Numbered from the stretch's first letter, positions 52,216 through 61,003 are shown. The stretch: DNA of 64,000 nucleotides from Radiobacillus kanasensis (GCF_021049245.1 NZ_CP088020.1:3044001-3108000), one strand, 5' to 3'. Translations and numbers: made by a program. The notes: generated by a model not told the origin, from the letters alone.

Positions 52216-53155
52216 GTGTCTCACGCCCTTCGAAATAGCGATGATAAATCTCATCCAATCCATAGTTTTTACGGTGAATATAGTATAAATCTGCCTGTTC
52301 GTTGATGACTGCTCTAGCTAGTTCTGATGTTACATCATGGTCACAATACACATCTATTTTCCCTTCCAGTTTCTCGATGCGATTTACACCGTCCACTTGT
52401 TCTATAGTAGCTAGAAGAGCTTCATCCATTGGATTCGCGTGAACCCGAACGACGAATGTATCCTCAAAGAATAGCTGATCTGCTAGACTTACCAAGTCAC
52501 CCTGTGCTAGGAGGCGACCATTTACAAAAATTCCCACACGATCGCAGATTTGCTGAACCTGGTGGAGCTGGTGAGAGGAAAGCAAAACCGTAATATTCTC
52601 TTCTGCATTCAATCTTTTAATAAGCTGCAAGAGTTCACGAACCCCTTCCGGATCAATACCAAGAGTAGGCTCATCCAAAATAATAACATCCGGGTCCTTC
52701 ATCAATACGTCGGCTAAACCGAGGCGTTGCTTCATCCCTCTCGAATATTTGCCAGCCTTTTTACAAGCAGCTTGTTCCAGACCTACTTTTTGTAGCAAGT
52801 CTAAAGCACGTTCTCTTCCTTGTTTTTTTGGAATTCCGTTTAAGGCTGCTGTGAACATAAGGTTTTCCAAGCCGGTCATCTGTTGATAAAACCCTAAGTC
52901 GTCTGGCAAATACCCAACTCTTCTTTTTACATCAAGAGGATACCGTGTTGAGTTTATTCCACATACTTTTACAGCCCCTGAAGTTGGTTCACTCAGTCCA
53001 AGCATCATCAAAATAGACGTAGACTTACCAGCCCCGTTTGGCCCGAGTAATCCGAAAATTTCTCCCTTCTGAATTGATAGAGATAAGTGGTCCACCGCAA
53101 ACTGATCGTCATATTTTTTCGTAATTTCTTCAAGCTCAATAATTGCTTCAGCCAC
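52202..53155 (-). CDS. ABC transporter ATP-binding protein
   Basis: 317 residues, GTG start with GGAGGAG 7 bases upstream. Walker A GLLGPNGAGKST, Q-loop VGYLPDDLGFYQ, signature YSRGMKQRLGLAD, Walker B DVIILDEPTLGIDPEG, H-loop VLLSSHQLHQ. A C-terminal ~80-residue extension is typical of drug/ABC-2 exporters. It begins 2 bases after the NEW3 gene's stop. Confidence 0.93.
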   Translation of the reverse strand: MAEAIIELEEITKKYDDQFAVDHLSLSIQKGEIFGLLGPNGAGKSTSILMMLGLSEPTSGAVKVCGINSTRYPLDVKRRVGYLPDDLGFYQQMTGLENLMFTAALNGIPKKQGRERALDLLQKVGLEQAACKKAGKYSRGMKQRLGLADVLMKDPDVIILDEPTLGIDPEGVRELLQLIKRLNAEENITVLLSSHQLHQVQQICDRVGIFVNGRLLAQGDLVSLADQLFFEDTFVVRVHANPMDEALLATIEQVDGVNRIEKLEGKIDVYCDHDVTSELARAVINEQADLYYIHRKNYGLDEIYHRYFEGRETHEPA

Positions 53156-53157
53156 AG

Positions 53158-54315
53158 TTATCTCCTCCCATATTTTCTAAACAAGTAATACATACCAGCT
53201 GCAACTGCAATGATGATGATTACTCCTACAAATCCCCATAATGTGGAGGTTTTTACGGAAACACGAAAGGTAGCTTCAGATGACGCTTCATCGGCTTCTG
53301 CTGTCAATGTAGTAACATAATCTCCCGCGATTGCATCATCTGGTGCCTTTAGAGTTACTTGAATCGTCTCCTTTTGACCCGGTTCTATTTTGGCAATTTT
53401 GCTCGTATCAAACTCCGTTTCCCAGTTTGGTGGAGCAGATGCCGAGACATCGACATTCGTTAAAGTTGCCGTACCCGTATTTTCAACGACTAAGTCCACG
53501 GTTTTATCTTCCCCTGCGGTGACATCCGTACTTAGTTTTCCAGATGGAGTTGTAAGCTTCAATTCATACGATCCTGTGATCACTGCTTCTAGAGTTGTTT
53601 CAGCAGATGTACTACTTGTTGCAGCTTTAATCGGTAATTGATACGTTTCCGCCTTTGCGTTTTTCGGTGGCGTGACCTCAACCGTAATTTCCTTTGATCC
53701 ATTAGGTTCAACCGTTACGGACGTCACATTTTTACTGTCTGCTTTAAACTGTACTCCCCAGCCTTCTGGTGCACCAGAACTCAAGGAATAGTTTTGTTCT
53801 TCCGCTGTTCTATTTTTCAAGGTAGCCGTGTAAGTAAACGTCGAATCCGTATGTCCTTCCATGTTAGGTTGTTCTGAGGTCAGCTCGGTTTTAAAAGTTC
53901 CTTCCTCCGAAACCGTTGTGACAAAAGGTAATTCGGCACTCGTTCCTCCGTTCCCATTTGCAACAAGCTGGAACTGATAGTCCGCCTTTTCAACCTTCAA
54001 AGGTACCGTCACCTCTAACGTTAGCCCCTGTGAGCTGTTAGGTTGAACAGATAATTGCTGAATGTCTCTTCCATCTGATGTAATCGTCTGGGTCCACCCA
54101 TCCGGTAGATTTTCAACCTCAAACGTTACATTTTGAATCGTCGAACCATCATTCATCACATCGACACTGTAGCTAATCGTTTCACCTGGCGTGACAGATA
54201 ATCCTGTAAAAGGAGTATAAAGTGTCAACTCCCCTGCTGCTTGGACTGGTCGAAGTCCAAGTGTACTGCCAACCGTGAATAAGATAAGTACAATAAAGCC
54301 TAACTTCTTCAACAT
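53158..54315 (-). CDS. NEW3-domain membrane-anchored extracytoplasmic protein
   Basis: 385 residues. Signal peptide 1-26 (RPVQA-AG). Three immunoglobulin-like repeats of the NEW3 (alpha-galactosidase-associated) type are visible: TPFTGLSVTPGETISYSVDVMNDG..., HTDSTFTYTATLKNRTAEEQNYSLSSGAPEGW... and VTAGEDKTVDLVVENTGTATLTNVDVSASAPPNW.... They end in one transmembrane helix (TLWGFVGVIIIIAVAAGMYYLF) and a short basic tail, so the repeats face outside. It is encoded with an ABC-2 exporter and divergent from an ECF sigma/anti-sigma pair, which suggests envelope-stress control (inference). Confidence 0.85.
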   Translation of the reverse strand: MLKKLGFIVLILFTVGSTLGLRPVQAAGELTLYTPFTGLSVTPGETISYSVDVMNDGSTIQNVTFEVENLPDGWTQTITSDGRDIQQLSVQPNSSQGLTLEVTVPLKVEKADYQFQLVANGNGGTSAELPFVTTVSEEGTFKTELTSEQPNMEGHTDSTFTYTATLKNRTAEEQNYSLSSGAPEGWGVQFKADSKNVTSVTVEPNGSKEITVEVTPPKNAKAETYQLPIKAATSSTSAETTLEAVITGSYELKLTTPSGKLSTDVTAGEDKTVDLVVENTGTATLTNVDVSASAPPNWETEFDTSKIAKIEPGQKETIQVTLKAPDDAIAGDYVTTLTAEADEASSEATFRVSVKTSTLWGFVGVIIIIAVAAGMYYLFRKYGRR

Positions 54316-54464
54316 CTTCCCAATCCTCCTAAACTATAATTTTATTAAACTATTTACGTTCACCCATTGTACGGGCAGCTTTCCATTTTGGATTTGTTTT
54401 TCTGGAAAAAAACTTGTAAAATCTGTGATAGTTAACTAGGAACTGCGTGTTAGGAGGGATCAGA

Positions 54465-55049
54465 ATGGATCGTGTCCAGGAAGATATCCGCCTCATGCGA
54501 GAAATCGCCCATGGTTCCAAAAGTGCGTTCCAAAACCTCTACGAAATGTATAGCAGCTTTGTTTACAGGATTGCCTACCAAGTCGTTCGGAACCAAGAAG
54601 AGGCAGAGGATATTTGTCATGATGTTTTTTTAGAAGTGTATCAAAAAACTGGGGAATACAAGCCTACCAAAGGTAGTGTGAGAGCATGGCTAGCGGTTAA
54701 AACCAAAAGCCGGAGCATTGACCGATTAAGAAAGAAAAAGCCGTTACTCGTTCAAAAATTAGAATACGTGGCTACACACCAGGAGGAGCCTGCTGATGCG
54801 CTAGTCTTTTCTCAGTTAGAAAGACAGCACCTTCTAAAAGCATTGAAAGCTCTCCCGAAGGAACAACAGCATGCGATATATGCCTCCTATTTTTTAGGTC
54901 AAACTCACCATGAATTAGCACGTTCTATGAATAAGCCATTAGGCTCGGTTAAATCTTTTATCCGATATGGTCTCAACAATCTACGAAAACAGAAAACGAT
55001 CCTTAACTGGAGTAAGTCTAGTGGAGGTGAAGAGAAGAGTGAATTTTAA
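54465..55049 (+). CDS. ECF-type RNA polymerase sigma factor
   Basis: About 194 residues. Region 2: SAFQNLYEMYSSFVYRIAYQVVRNQEEAEDICHDVFLEVYQKTGEY; region 4: HLLKALKALPKEQQHAIYASYFLGQTHHELARSMNKPLGSVKSFIRYGLNNLRKQ. ATG 54465 follows TTAGGAGGG; the in-frame upstream start at 54447 overlaps it. The anti-sigma gene begins inside its last codons. It is divergent from the NEW3/ABC operon, a likely regulon member. Confidence 0.93.
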   Translation: MDRVQEDIRLMREIAHGSKSAFQNLYEMYSSFVYRIAYQVVRNQEEAEDICHDVFLEVYQKTGEYKPTKGSVRAWLAVKTKSRSIDRLRKKKPLLVQKLEYVATHQEEPADALVFSQLERQHLLKALKALPKEQQHAIYASYFLGQTHHELARSMNKPLGSVKSFIRYGLNNLRKQKTILNWSKSSGGEEKSEF

Positions 55050-55749
55050 TTCCCATCTCACAGAAGAAAAAATCATAGATTACCAGCTTGGAAATCTAGA
55101 TATGGAAGAAACAGCTCAAATAAAGGAGCATCTCGATACATGTCCCACCTGCCAAAGCCATTTGGAGAATTGGAAGGATCTTTTACTTGACGTCCAACAT
55201 GTTGAGAATGAACCATCTCCGCAGATGTATCAGCGACTCCAGCAAAGTATTGCCAATACGAAGGGTAGTATGAAGCAGAAAAAGAAATATTGGGTGTTCC
55301 CTGGCTTTGCAACAGCGGTTTGTCTCATCATGATTTTATTTACGATCTACGATTCGAAGGAACCAACTTACCAAGTCATGCATAATGACTCCATCAAAAA
55401 CCAAGAGATGGTAACTAAACCACAGACGAAGCGGTTAACTATTATTCCAGTAAAAGACTTTGAAAACTTGCATGGCAATGTGTGGGTTAATAAGGAAACC
55501 AATGAGCTTTTAATTGAAGTGAGTGGCATCCATGATCAAGCAGATAAGGATTACCAGTTATGGATGCTTGATCAAGACAACCATTTGGAGAGTGAGATAT
55601 TGTTCGTCCAAAACGGAACCGCAAAAATTCTTTACCGTGGAGAAAACGTACGGAACTTGCAAATGATAAAAGCAAGCCTCGAACCCCGTGGAGGAAGCTC
55701 AGAACCGACTGGTCCCGATACCTTCTTTGTACCTGTCAACTATAACTGA
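55039..55749 (+). CDS. Anti-sigma factor (zinc-finger N-terminus, RskA-like C-terminus)
   Basis: About 236 residues, GTG start with GGAGGTG 9 bases upstream and an 11-base overlap with the sigma gene. The cytoplasmic anti-sigma domain shows HLTEEKIIDYQLGNLDMEETAQIKEHLDTCPTCQSHL (HxxxCxxC zinc site). One transmembrane helix (WVFPGFATAVCLIMILFTIY) is followed by an outer RskA-type domain (ENLHGNVWVNKETNELLIEVSG, KDYQLWMLDQDNH, SLEPRGGSSEPTGP). It should hold the sigma factor inactive at the membrane until an envelope signal arrives. Confidence 0.9.
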   Translation: MNFNSHLTEEKIIDYQLGNLDMEETAQIKEHLDTCPTCQSHLENWKDLLLDVQHVENEPSPQMYQRLQQSIANTKGSMKQKKKYWVFPGFATAVCLIMILFTIYDSKEPTYQVMHNDSIKNQEMVTKPQTKRLTIIPVKDFENLHGNVWVNKETNELLIEVSGIHDQADKDYQLWMLDQDNHLESEILFVQNGTAKILYRGENVRNLQMIKASLEPRGGSSEPTGPDTFFVPVNYN

Positions 55750-55809
55750 TTATTTCCCCAAGGAACACCTAGCCAACTATAGGCATATGCTGAAGCAGAG
55801 GTGTTCAAT

Positions 55810-55989
55810 ATGAGAGGAATGAGACAGCTCTCTGCGTTCGTATTTTACTTTTTTCTTTTTCTAATTGGCTTTGCCATTTCTATTGTTTGGCTGATCTTTG
55901 TTATGCCACTTATGGGAGTGACAGCAACCTTTGTATGCCTTGGAATAGCTGCACTAGCTTATTTAATAGATATGTTTAGACGAATGTGA
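55810..55989 (+). CDS. Small two-helix membrane protein, function unknown
   Basis: 59 residues: a basic start (RGMRQ), two hydrophobic segments (AFVFYFFLFLIGFAISIVWL and VTATFVCLGIAALAYL) and a basic end. ATG 55810 has AGAGGTG six bases upstream; the GTG at 55801 overlaps that site. It follows the anti-sigma gene by 60 bases in the same direction. No family recognised. Confidence 0.6.
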   Translation: MRGMRQLSAFVFYFFLFLIGFAISIVWLIFVMPLMGVTATFVCLGIAALAYLIDMFRRM

Positions 55990-55990
55990 A

Positions 55991-56019
55991 ACCCGCCCAG
56001 GCTTCAAGTCTGGGCGGGT
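55991..56019. terminator. Bidirectional terminator between convergent genes
   Basis: A 10-bp GC-rich perfect stem ACCCGCCCAG/CTGGGCGGGT with a 9-nt loop, between the small membrane-protein gene and rbsK. Confidence 0.85.
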
Positions 56020-56020
56020 C

Positions 56021-56908
56021 TTATATGTCCTTCATTGCAGGGATAGGAGGCTGGGCACCTTCTTTCAAAATTACAATTCTGGATACCTTTGTAGCCAGTT
56101 TCATAGCATCTGCAATGGAAAGTCCGCTCAATATTCCAGTTGCAAAACCCGCATTATACGCATCACCCGCTCCAGTTGTATCTACTGGCTGTAACTGTTC
56201 ACTCTCGACCACTTCGTAGGAATCGGATGTTACATGGACAGAGCCTTTTCCACCTAAAGTTGTGATGACATGTTTTACTCCTTGTGAAAGGATGCTACGG
56301 GAAGCTATGACTACACCCTCTAACGAGTCTATCTTTTGTCCACTTAATAAAGCAAGTTCATGTTCATTCGGTGTTAAAAAATCAACGTTTTGTAAAAGTT
56401 GAGGTGTTAACACTTGGGCTGGGGCCGGGTTAACCACAACCGTTTTTCCTTTGGCATTGGCAACCTCTACTGCTTTTTCTATGACTGGAAGTGGAACCTC
56501 TAGCTGCACTAACAGTAGGTCGCACGCCTCAAAAAGTTGTTCCTGGTTTGCGATATCTTCTACAGTTAAAGCATGATTCGCTCCTGGAACAAGTACAATC
56601 GAATTCTCTCCATCCTTGCTCACTTGAATCATCGCTGTCCCAGTTTGTCCAGCTTGTTTAATACCTTCCGTGTTCAAACCCTTCTGTTGAAAATGCTCGA
56701 GGATTGTTGAACCAAAATCATCCTCCCCTACCGCTCCGATAAAGGACACATTCGCTCCTAACTGCGCAGCAGCGACAGCTTGATTTGCACCTTTCCCTCC
56801 AAAAAAACGTTCGTATCCATTGCTTAGAATCGTTTCACCAGGTCGAGCGATATGATCGACAGATAAGACGAGATCCATGTTAATACTACCAACAACTAAT
56901 ATATTCAT
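56021..56908 (-). CDS. rbsK: Ribokinase
   Basis: A 295-residue PfkB-family kinase. MNILVVGSINMDLVLSVDHIARPGETI, FFGGKGANQAVAAAQLGANVSFIGAVG and the active-site motif VDTTGAGDAYNAGFATG are diagnostic of ribokinase. It phosphorylates ribose to ribose 5-phosphate. Here it is the last gene of an operon with an ECF transporter and a nucleoside hydrolase rather than a ribose importer, so it most likely salvages ribose released from imported nucleosides. GAGGTGA precedes the ATG. Confidence 0.93.
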   Translation of the reverse strand: MNILVVGSINMDLVLSVDHIARPGETILSNGYERFFGGKGANQAVAAAQLGANVSFIGAVGEDDFGSTILEHFQQKGLNTEGIKQAGQTGTAMIQVSKDGENSIVLVPGANHALTVEDIANQEQLFEACDLLLVQLEVPLPVIEKAVEVANAKGKTVVVNPAPAQVLTPQLLQNVDFLTPNEHELALLSGQKIDSLEGVVIASRSILSQGVKHVITTLGGKGSVHVTSDSYEVVESEQLQPVDTTGAGDAYNAGFATGILSGLSIADAMKLATKVSRIVILKEGAQPPIPAMKDI

Positions 56909-56912
56909 CTTC

Positions 56913-57722
56913 TCACCTCTTCTCTAAAAGAATATGCTCCATAAGCTCTTCTTTCGTTAGAACTGGTTCTTTTAGTCCTAGCTCTTGTCCCAGACTTGCA
57001 TAGAAAGGGGGCTTTAACATGCTTTTTTCCAAAATCGTTGGATTCCAGAAAATATCCCGCTGCATCCCATCGGCAATTTTTTCCCCTTGCGCCATGACGA
57101 TAACTCGCTCAAAATGACGGACAACAAAGTCCATGTCATGTGTGATCGTAATGACAGTTTTTCCTTTCTCTTGCAATGCATCTAGCAAGTAGCCGATTTG
57201 TTGGAGACCAATCATATCCTGTCCAGCTGTCGGTTCGTCCATGATGATGATATCTGGATCCATCGCGATGACCGATGCTAACGTGACAAACTTTCGTGTT
57301 GAGTAAGGTAGGTCATATGGGTTTTCTTTCATGACGTCCTTCATTCCGGTTAACTTTGCCGCATATTCCACGTGTTCCTTAATCTCTATATCGCTCCACC
57401 CCAGATTTCGAGGACCAAATGCTATCTCGGCATATACATCACTATGAAAAATCTGATCATCTGGATTTTGAAACACATACCCGACTCGTTTCGATAACTT
57501 GGCGGTTGTAAAGTCTTTCGTATTCCAATCTCCAAGAAAGACATCCCCAGAGATAGGTTTTAGTAACCCGTTCATTAGCTTTACAGCGGTAGTTTTCCCA
57601 GCTCCATTTTGACCGATTATGGCGACACGTTCTCCTTTTTCGAAGGATAGATCAAAGGTTCTTAGTGCAGTTGTTCCATCGGGATATGTAAAACTAACCT
57701 GTTCCATTCGTAATACCGTCAT
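56913..57722 (-). CDS. Energy-coupling factor transporter ATPase (EcfA)
   Basis: About 269 residues. Walker A IIGQNGAGKTT, Q-loop GYVFQNPDDQIFHSDVYAEIAFGP (the EcfA Q-helix region), Walker B DIIIMDEPTAGQD, H-loop ITHDMDFV. The usual LSGG signature is replaced by LPYSTRKFVTLAS. ATG 57722 is preferred to ATG 57728, as GGAGGG then has a 6-base gap. One of two ATPases in the operon. Confidence 0.88.
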   Translation of the reverse strand: MTVLRMEQVSFTYPDGTTALRTFDLSFEKGERVAIIGQNGAGKTTAVKLMNGLLKPISGDVFLGDWNTKDFTTAKLSKRVGYVFQNPDDQIFHSDVYAEIAFGPRNLGWSDIEIKEHVEYAAKLTGMKDVMKENPYDLPYSTRKFVTLASVIAMDPDIIIMDEPTAGQDMIGLQQIGYLLDALQEKGKTVITITHDMDFVVRHFERVIVMAQGEKIADGMQRDIFWNPTILEKSMLKPPFYASLGQELGLKEPVLTKEELMEHILLEKR

Positions 57723-57724
57723 GC

Positions 57725-58585
57725 TCATCCCTCCTTCCTCGTAACAATGGACTCAAGCTCTTCCAACAACTCACGCTTATTTAGAGGGAATGTTGAAAAA
57801 GAAAGCCCCTTCTCCTTCAAGTCAAAATACATAGAAGCAATCGAGGGAACTGCAATATGGAATGAAAGATAATCAGGATTAGAAAAAACGTCTGCCGTTT
57901 CCCCTTCCATGACCACTTTCCCATCTTCCAAGACAAATAGATAATCTGCATATTCCATCATCAAATCCATCTTATGCTCCACAAGCACAATCGTTTTTCC
58001 AAGCTCTTTCAGTGTTCCAATCATTTTAAAAATTTCCTCTGTACCTTGTGGATCCAATTGGGAAGTCGGTTCATCGATAATAAGGATATCCGGATCCATG
58101 ACTACGATAGAGGCTAAAGCAACTCGTTGACGTTGACCGCCTGATAACTCAAAGGGGTTTTTGTCCCGAAGATGCTCAATGTCCACCTGCTTCAAAATCT
58201 TATTTACGGATTCGATGATCACTTCTTCCGGAATACCAAGATTCTCTAAGCCGAAAGCTATTTCATCAAAGACGGTTTCCTTCACACCAGATATTTGAAT
58301 AAAAGGGTTTTGAAAGATATAGCCAATTTTACCGGCAACATCACCTAACTCCATGTCGAGCATAGATGCTCCTTCTAACAGGATCTGTCCCTCCACATCA
58401 CCTTTATAAAAATGCGGTACAAAGCCTCTCAATAGATGACATATCGTTGTTTTTCCAGAACCATTGTTGCCAATAATTCCGTATAACTTTCCTTTCTCTA
58501 TTTTTAAGGAAATATCCTTTAAAAGGAAATCATGACTTGTTGGATATCGATAGGAAACGTTTTGAAGCTCAAAAACGTTCGTCAA
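57725..58585 (-). CDS. Energy-coupling factor transporter ATPase (EcfA', canonical signature)
   Basis: 286 residues, TTG start. Walker A IIGNNGSGKTT, Q-loop GYIFQNPFIQISGVKETVFDEIAFGLENLG, signature FELSGGQRQRVALAS, Walker B DILIIDEPTSQLD, H-loop VLVEHKMDL. It overlaps the ecfT gene by 4 bases. The pair of ATPases energises import of the S-component's substrate; because the partner has a degenerate signature, this subunit supplies one of the two composite sites intact. Confidence 0.9.
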   Translation of the reverse strand: MTNVFELQNVSYRYPTSHDFLLKDISLKIEKGKLYGIIGNNGSGKTTICHLLRGFVPHFYKGDVEGQILLEGASMLDMELGDVAGKIGYIFQNPFIQISGVKETVFDEIAFGLENLGIPEEVIIESVNKILKQVDIEHLRDKNPFELSGGQRQRVALASIVVMDPDILIIDEPTSQLDPQGTEEIFKMIGTLKELGKTIVLVEHKMDLMMEYADYLFVLEDGKVVMEGETADVFSNPDYLSFHIAVPSIASMYFDLKEKGLSFSTFPLNKRELLEELESIVTRKEG

Positions 58586-59325
58586 CTTAACACCCTCCCT
58601 ATTATCAAGCCTATGATGATCAAAATAAACACGATTGGCAGTACTCTATCTATTGGCCCTTTGGTTAGCTTATGAAGGTTTGTTTTTTTCGTTTTTTTCA
58701 TAAAGGCTCTTGCCTCCAACGTAATAGCCCGTTCCTCTGTACTTGCAATCGAAGACAGAATGAGTGGCGTAAGGGTAGGAATAAAAGCTTTGGCTCTTAC
58801 CCAAACACTTCCTTCTGTTTCGATTCCTCTCGTTTTCTGGGCATCCATGATTATTTTAGAATGCTTTTTCATTTCCGGAATAATTTGTAGGGTGGATAGG
58901 ACGACATATGCTCCCATTGGTGGAAGTCCAATATCTTCTAGGGATTTTACAAAGTCTCGAATCGTAGTAATCCTAAAAAATAATAGAAATGCTGAACCGA
59001 TGGCTAAAATTCTCGACGTCATCATAAGTCCATACTGGATACCTTCCGCTTTAATTGTTAAAAAACCAAACTCCCATACCACTTCATTTCCTGGATAAAA
59101 GAAAGCTTGCATAAAAAATACGACAACGAGTAAGAAAGATAATGCTAGAAAGACATTTTTCAAAAACTCTTTATGTACACCTGCCAAAGCAGCAATTACA
59201 ATACATACAGGAAACATACTGAAAGCAAACCAATAGGAAGATACAATAAAGACCGAAATGGCTATCATCAAAGTAAAATAAACTTTTGTTAACGGATGTA
59301 ATGATAAAATCCAATTCTTTTGCAC
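58582..59325 (-). CDS. Energy-coupling factor transmembrane protein (EcfT)
   Basis: About 247 residues. Hydrophobic core of five to six helices and the two conserved coupling motifs of T-components: MDAQKTRGIETEGSVWVRAKAFIPTLTPLILSS and AITLEARAFMKK. GTG 59325 is taken as the start because a GGGGGG site lies just upstream; the longer in-frame ATG at 59388 falls inside the intergenic hairpin. Confidence 0.88.
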   Translation of the reverse strand: MQKNWILSLHPLTKVYFTLMIAISVFIVSSYWFAFSMFPVCIVIAALAGVHKEFLKNVFLALSFLLVVVFFMQAFFYPGNEVVWEFGFLTIKAEGIQYGLMMTSRILAIGSAFLLFFRITTIRDFVKSLEDIGLPPMGAYVVLSTLQIIPEMKKHSKIIMDAQKTRGIETEGSVWVRAKAFIPTLTPLILSSIASTEERAITLEARAFMKKTKKTNLHKLTKGPIDRVLPIVFILIIIGLIIGRVLS

Positions 59326-59349
59326 GCTTTTGCCCCCCTTTTTGAGAAA

Positions 59350-59388
59350 GTGACTCTTTTCACAAAGTTTTGTGTAGAAAAGAGTCAC
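59350..59388 (-). other. Strong intercistronic hairpin between the ECF S and T genes
   Basis: A 12-bp perfect stem GTGACTCTTTTC/GAAAAGAGTCAC, extended inward by CACAAA/TTTGTG-like pairing. No T-run follows on the operon strand. It could protect the S-component and hydrolase mRNA or lower T/A expression. Confidence 0.7.
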
Positions 59389-59402
59389 CGTTAGGATGTA
59401 AC

Positions 59403-59999
59403 TTACTTGTTTCTCTTCATGTATAAGTGACCATAATTTAGTTTAGACAGATAACGATCGGACATTAACTGAACGATATAATACACAATCAATACAGATA
59501 CGATTTTGTCTGCAACCTCCGAAATGAAAGTAGATGAGAATACAGCTCCCCAAATTTCTTGACCTGCAGCAAGGAAAGTAGCCGTGATCAAGGCAGAAGT
59601 ATTACCAGTTGCGCCTCCAAACACTAAAACCGTAATAGGTGCGGAAGTGATGATAGCGATAAATGTAATAATAATAGCAGAGATAAGGGCTTTCGGAATA
59701 TTTTTGAACATCCCTTTCTTTGATAGAAGACCAGTACCAAAACCAATGGCAACAGATACAATCGCATATGGGAAGTAAATCGGGTTAAATATACCGTTAA
59801 TTAAATTCGTTACAAGCCCAGCTAAAACAGCGACCCAAGGGCCCGCAATAACGCCGATTAGAATCGTTCCAATTGTATCTAAAAAGATAGGTAATCGAAG
59901 CACGCTCGCAATTTGAAAACCAACTAAGTTAATGGCTACTCCAACCGAAATTAGTAGCATTGCCATTACATTAAAATCATCTTTGAACCTTCTTTTCAC
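59403..59999 (-). CDS. ECF transporter S component, probable nucleoside specificity
   Basis: 198 residues, GTG start with GGGGGA upstream, six hydrophobic segments (VMAMLLISVGVAINLVGFQIA, FLDTIGTILIGVIAGPWVAVLAGLVTNLINGIF and others). The N-terminal helix pattern and size are those of ECF S proteins. No vitamin-specific family (RibU, BioY, ThiT, FolT, QueT) is obvious to me. It lies 13 bases from the nucleoside hydrolase and in one operon with ribokinase, so nucleoside uptake is inferred. Confidence 0.8.
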   Translation of the reverse strand: MKRRFKDDFNVMAMLLISVGVAINLVGFQIASVLRLPIFLDTIGTILIGVIAGPWVAVLAGLVTNLINGIFNPIYFPYAIVSVAIGFGTGLLSKKGMFKNIPKALISAIIITFIAIITSAPITVLVFGGATGNTSALITATFLAAGQEIWGAVFSSTFISEVADKIVSVLIVYYIVQLMSDRYLSKLNYGHLYMKRNK

Positions 60000-60012
60000 T
60001 TTCTTTTCCCCC

Positions 60013-60960
60013 TTAAGAACAAATGGTTACTGCTCTTAAAAATAATGAAACTAATCTTTCACGATCTACCTCATACAGTACTTTTACATTAGGTGTTTGA
60101 CCGCTTCTTCGGTCATAGTCGACAACGGTTGCCCCATTTGTGTGGGTTCCATGTCGTTCCACGGTTACAAAATACTCTTCCCCTTGAAATAAAGTAGGAT
60201 CAACAACATAGGCAACAGCACATAAGTCGTGAAGTCGGATGACATCGTTAAAGTTTTCCTCGTGGAAAGGCGTTTTCTCCCCTCCATCTTGGTAAAAGCG
60301 GATCATCGAAACTATTTTTTCGGATAGATCGGTTTGCAACGCTTCTATGGAACTGACATCATCTTGACTCAAATAAGCTTTGTGAGTGACATCCAATCCA
60401 CTCATCACAACAGGGATGCCAGAACGAAAGACAATGTCTGCTGCGTCTGGATCTACGAAAAGATTAAACTCTGCGGTAGGGGTAACATTCCCTCCCTTAG
60501 CCGCTCCTCCCATGATGGAGATTTGTTTGATCTTCGATTTCAAATGAGGATAAGATAATAAAAGTGCGCCAATATTCGTTAGTGGCCCAGTTGCAATGAT
60601 CGTGATAGGCTCGGCGGCTTTGCTCAGCACATCAACCATTGCTTCTATCGCAAACCGCTTGCTTTCCACACGCTTAGACGTCGGAAATGTTACATCTCCG
60701 ATTCCACTTTCTCCATGAACATGGTCCGCTATTTGAAGCTCCTTGTAGAACGGTTGATCCAATCCTCTCGCGACTTCCACATCTTTGCCTATGTAATCCA
60801 AGAAATTTAAGGCATTAGAAACTGTCTTATCTTGTGTTTGATTACCAGCACTCGTTGTAATCAAAAGTATGCTCAGTTCTTCACTAGCAAAAGCAAATAA
60901 TAAAGCCATGATGTCATCAATGCCTGGGTCACAATCGATTATCGTCGGTATTCTTTGCAA
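60013..60960 (-). CDS. Nucleoside hydrolase (RihA/RihB-like, inosine-uridine type)
   Basis: 315 residues, TTG start with GGGAGGTG six bases upstream. The calcium-binding N-terminal motif PTIIDCDPGIDDIMALL, ITIIATGPLTNIGALL, ISIMGGAAKGGNVTPTAEFNLFVDPDAADIVF and IRLHDLCAVAYVVDP are diagnostic. It hydrolyses the N-glycosidic bond of ribonucleosides to base and ribose. It is the first gene of the operon hydrolase-EcfS-EcfT-EcfA-EcfA-rbsK; no signal peptide, so it acts after import. Confidence 0.92.
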   Translation of the reverse strand: MQRIPTIIDCDPGIDDIMALLFAFASEELSILLITTSAGNQTQDKTVSNALNFLDYIGKDVEVARGLDQPFYKELQIADHVHGESGIGDVTFPTSKRVESKRFAIEAMVDVLSKAAEPITIIATGPLTNIGALLLSYPHLKSKIKQISIMGGAAKGGNVTPTAEFNLFVDPDAADIVFRSGIPVVMSGLDVTHKAYLSQDDVSSIEALQTDLSEKIVSMIRFYQDGGEKTPFHEENFNDVIRLHDLCAVAYVVDPTLFQGEEYFVTVERHGTHTNGATVVDYDRRSGQTPNVKVLYEVDRERLVSLFLRAVTICS

Positions 60961-60989
60961 GGTTTCACCTCCCTTTGATAACTTGATAT

Positions 60990-61003
60990 CGCTTTCGAAA
61001 GCG
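60990..61003. promoter_or_regulatory. Palindromic operator upstream of the nucleoside operon
   Basis: CGCTTTCGAAAGCG is a perfect 14-bp palindrome 30-43 bases before the start; flanking bases extend it toward two overlapping cre-like sites. A LacI-family repressor (RbsR-type) or CcpA is the likely ligand. Confidence 0.55.
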
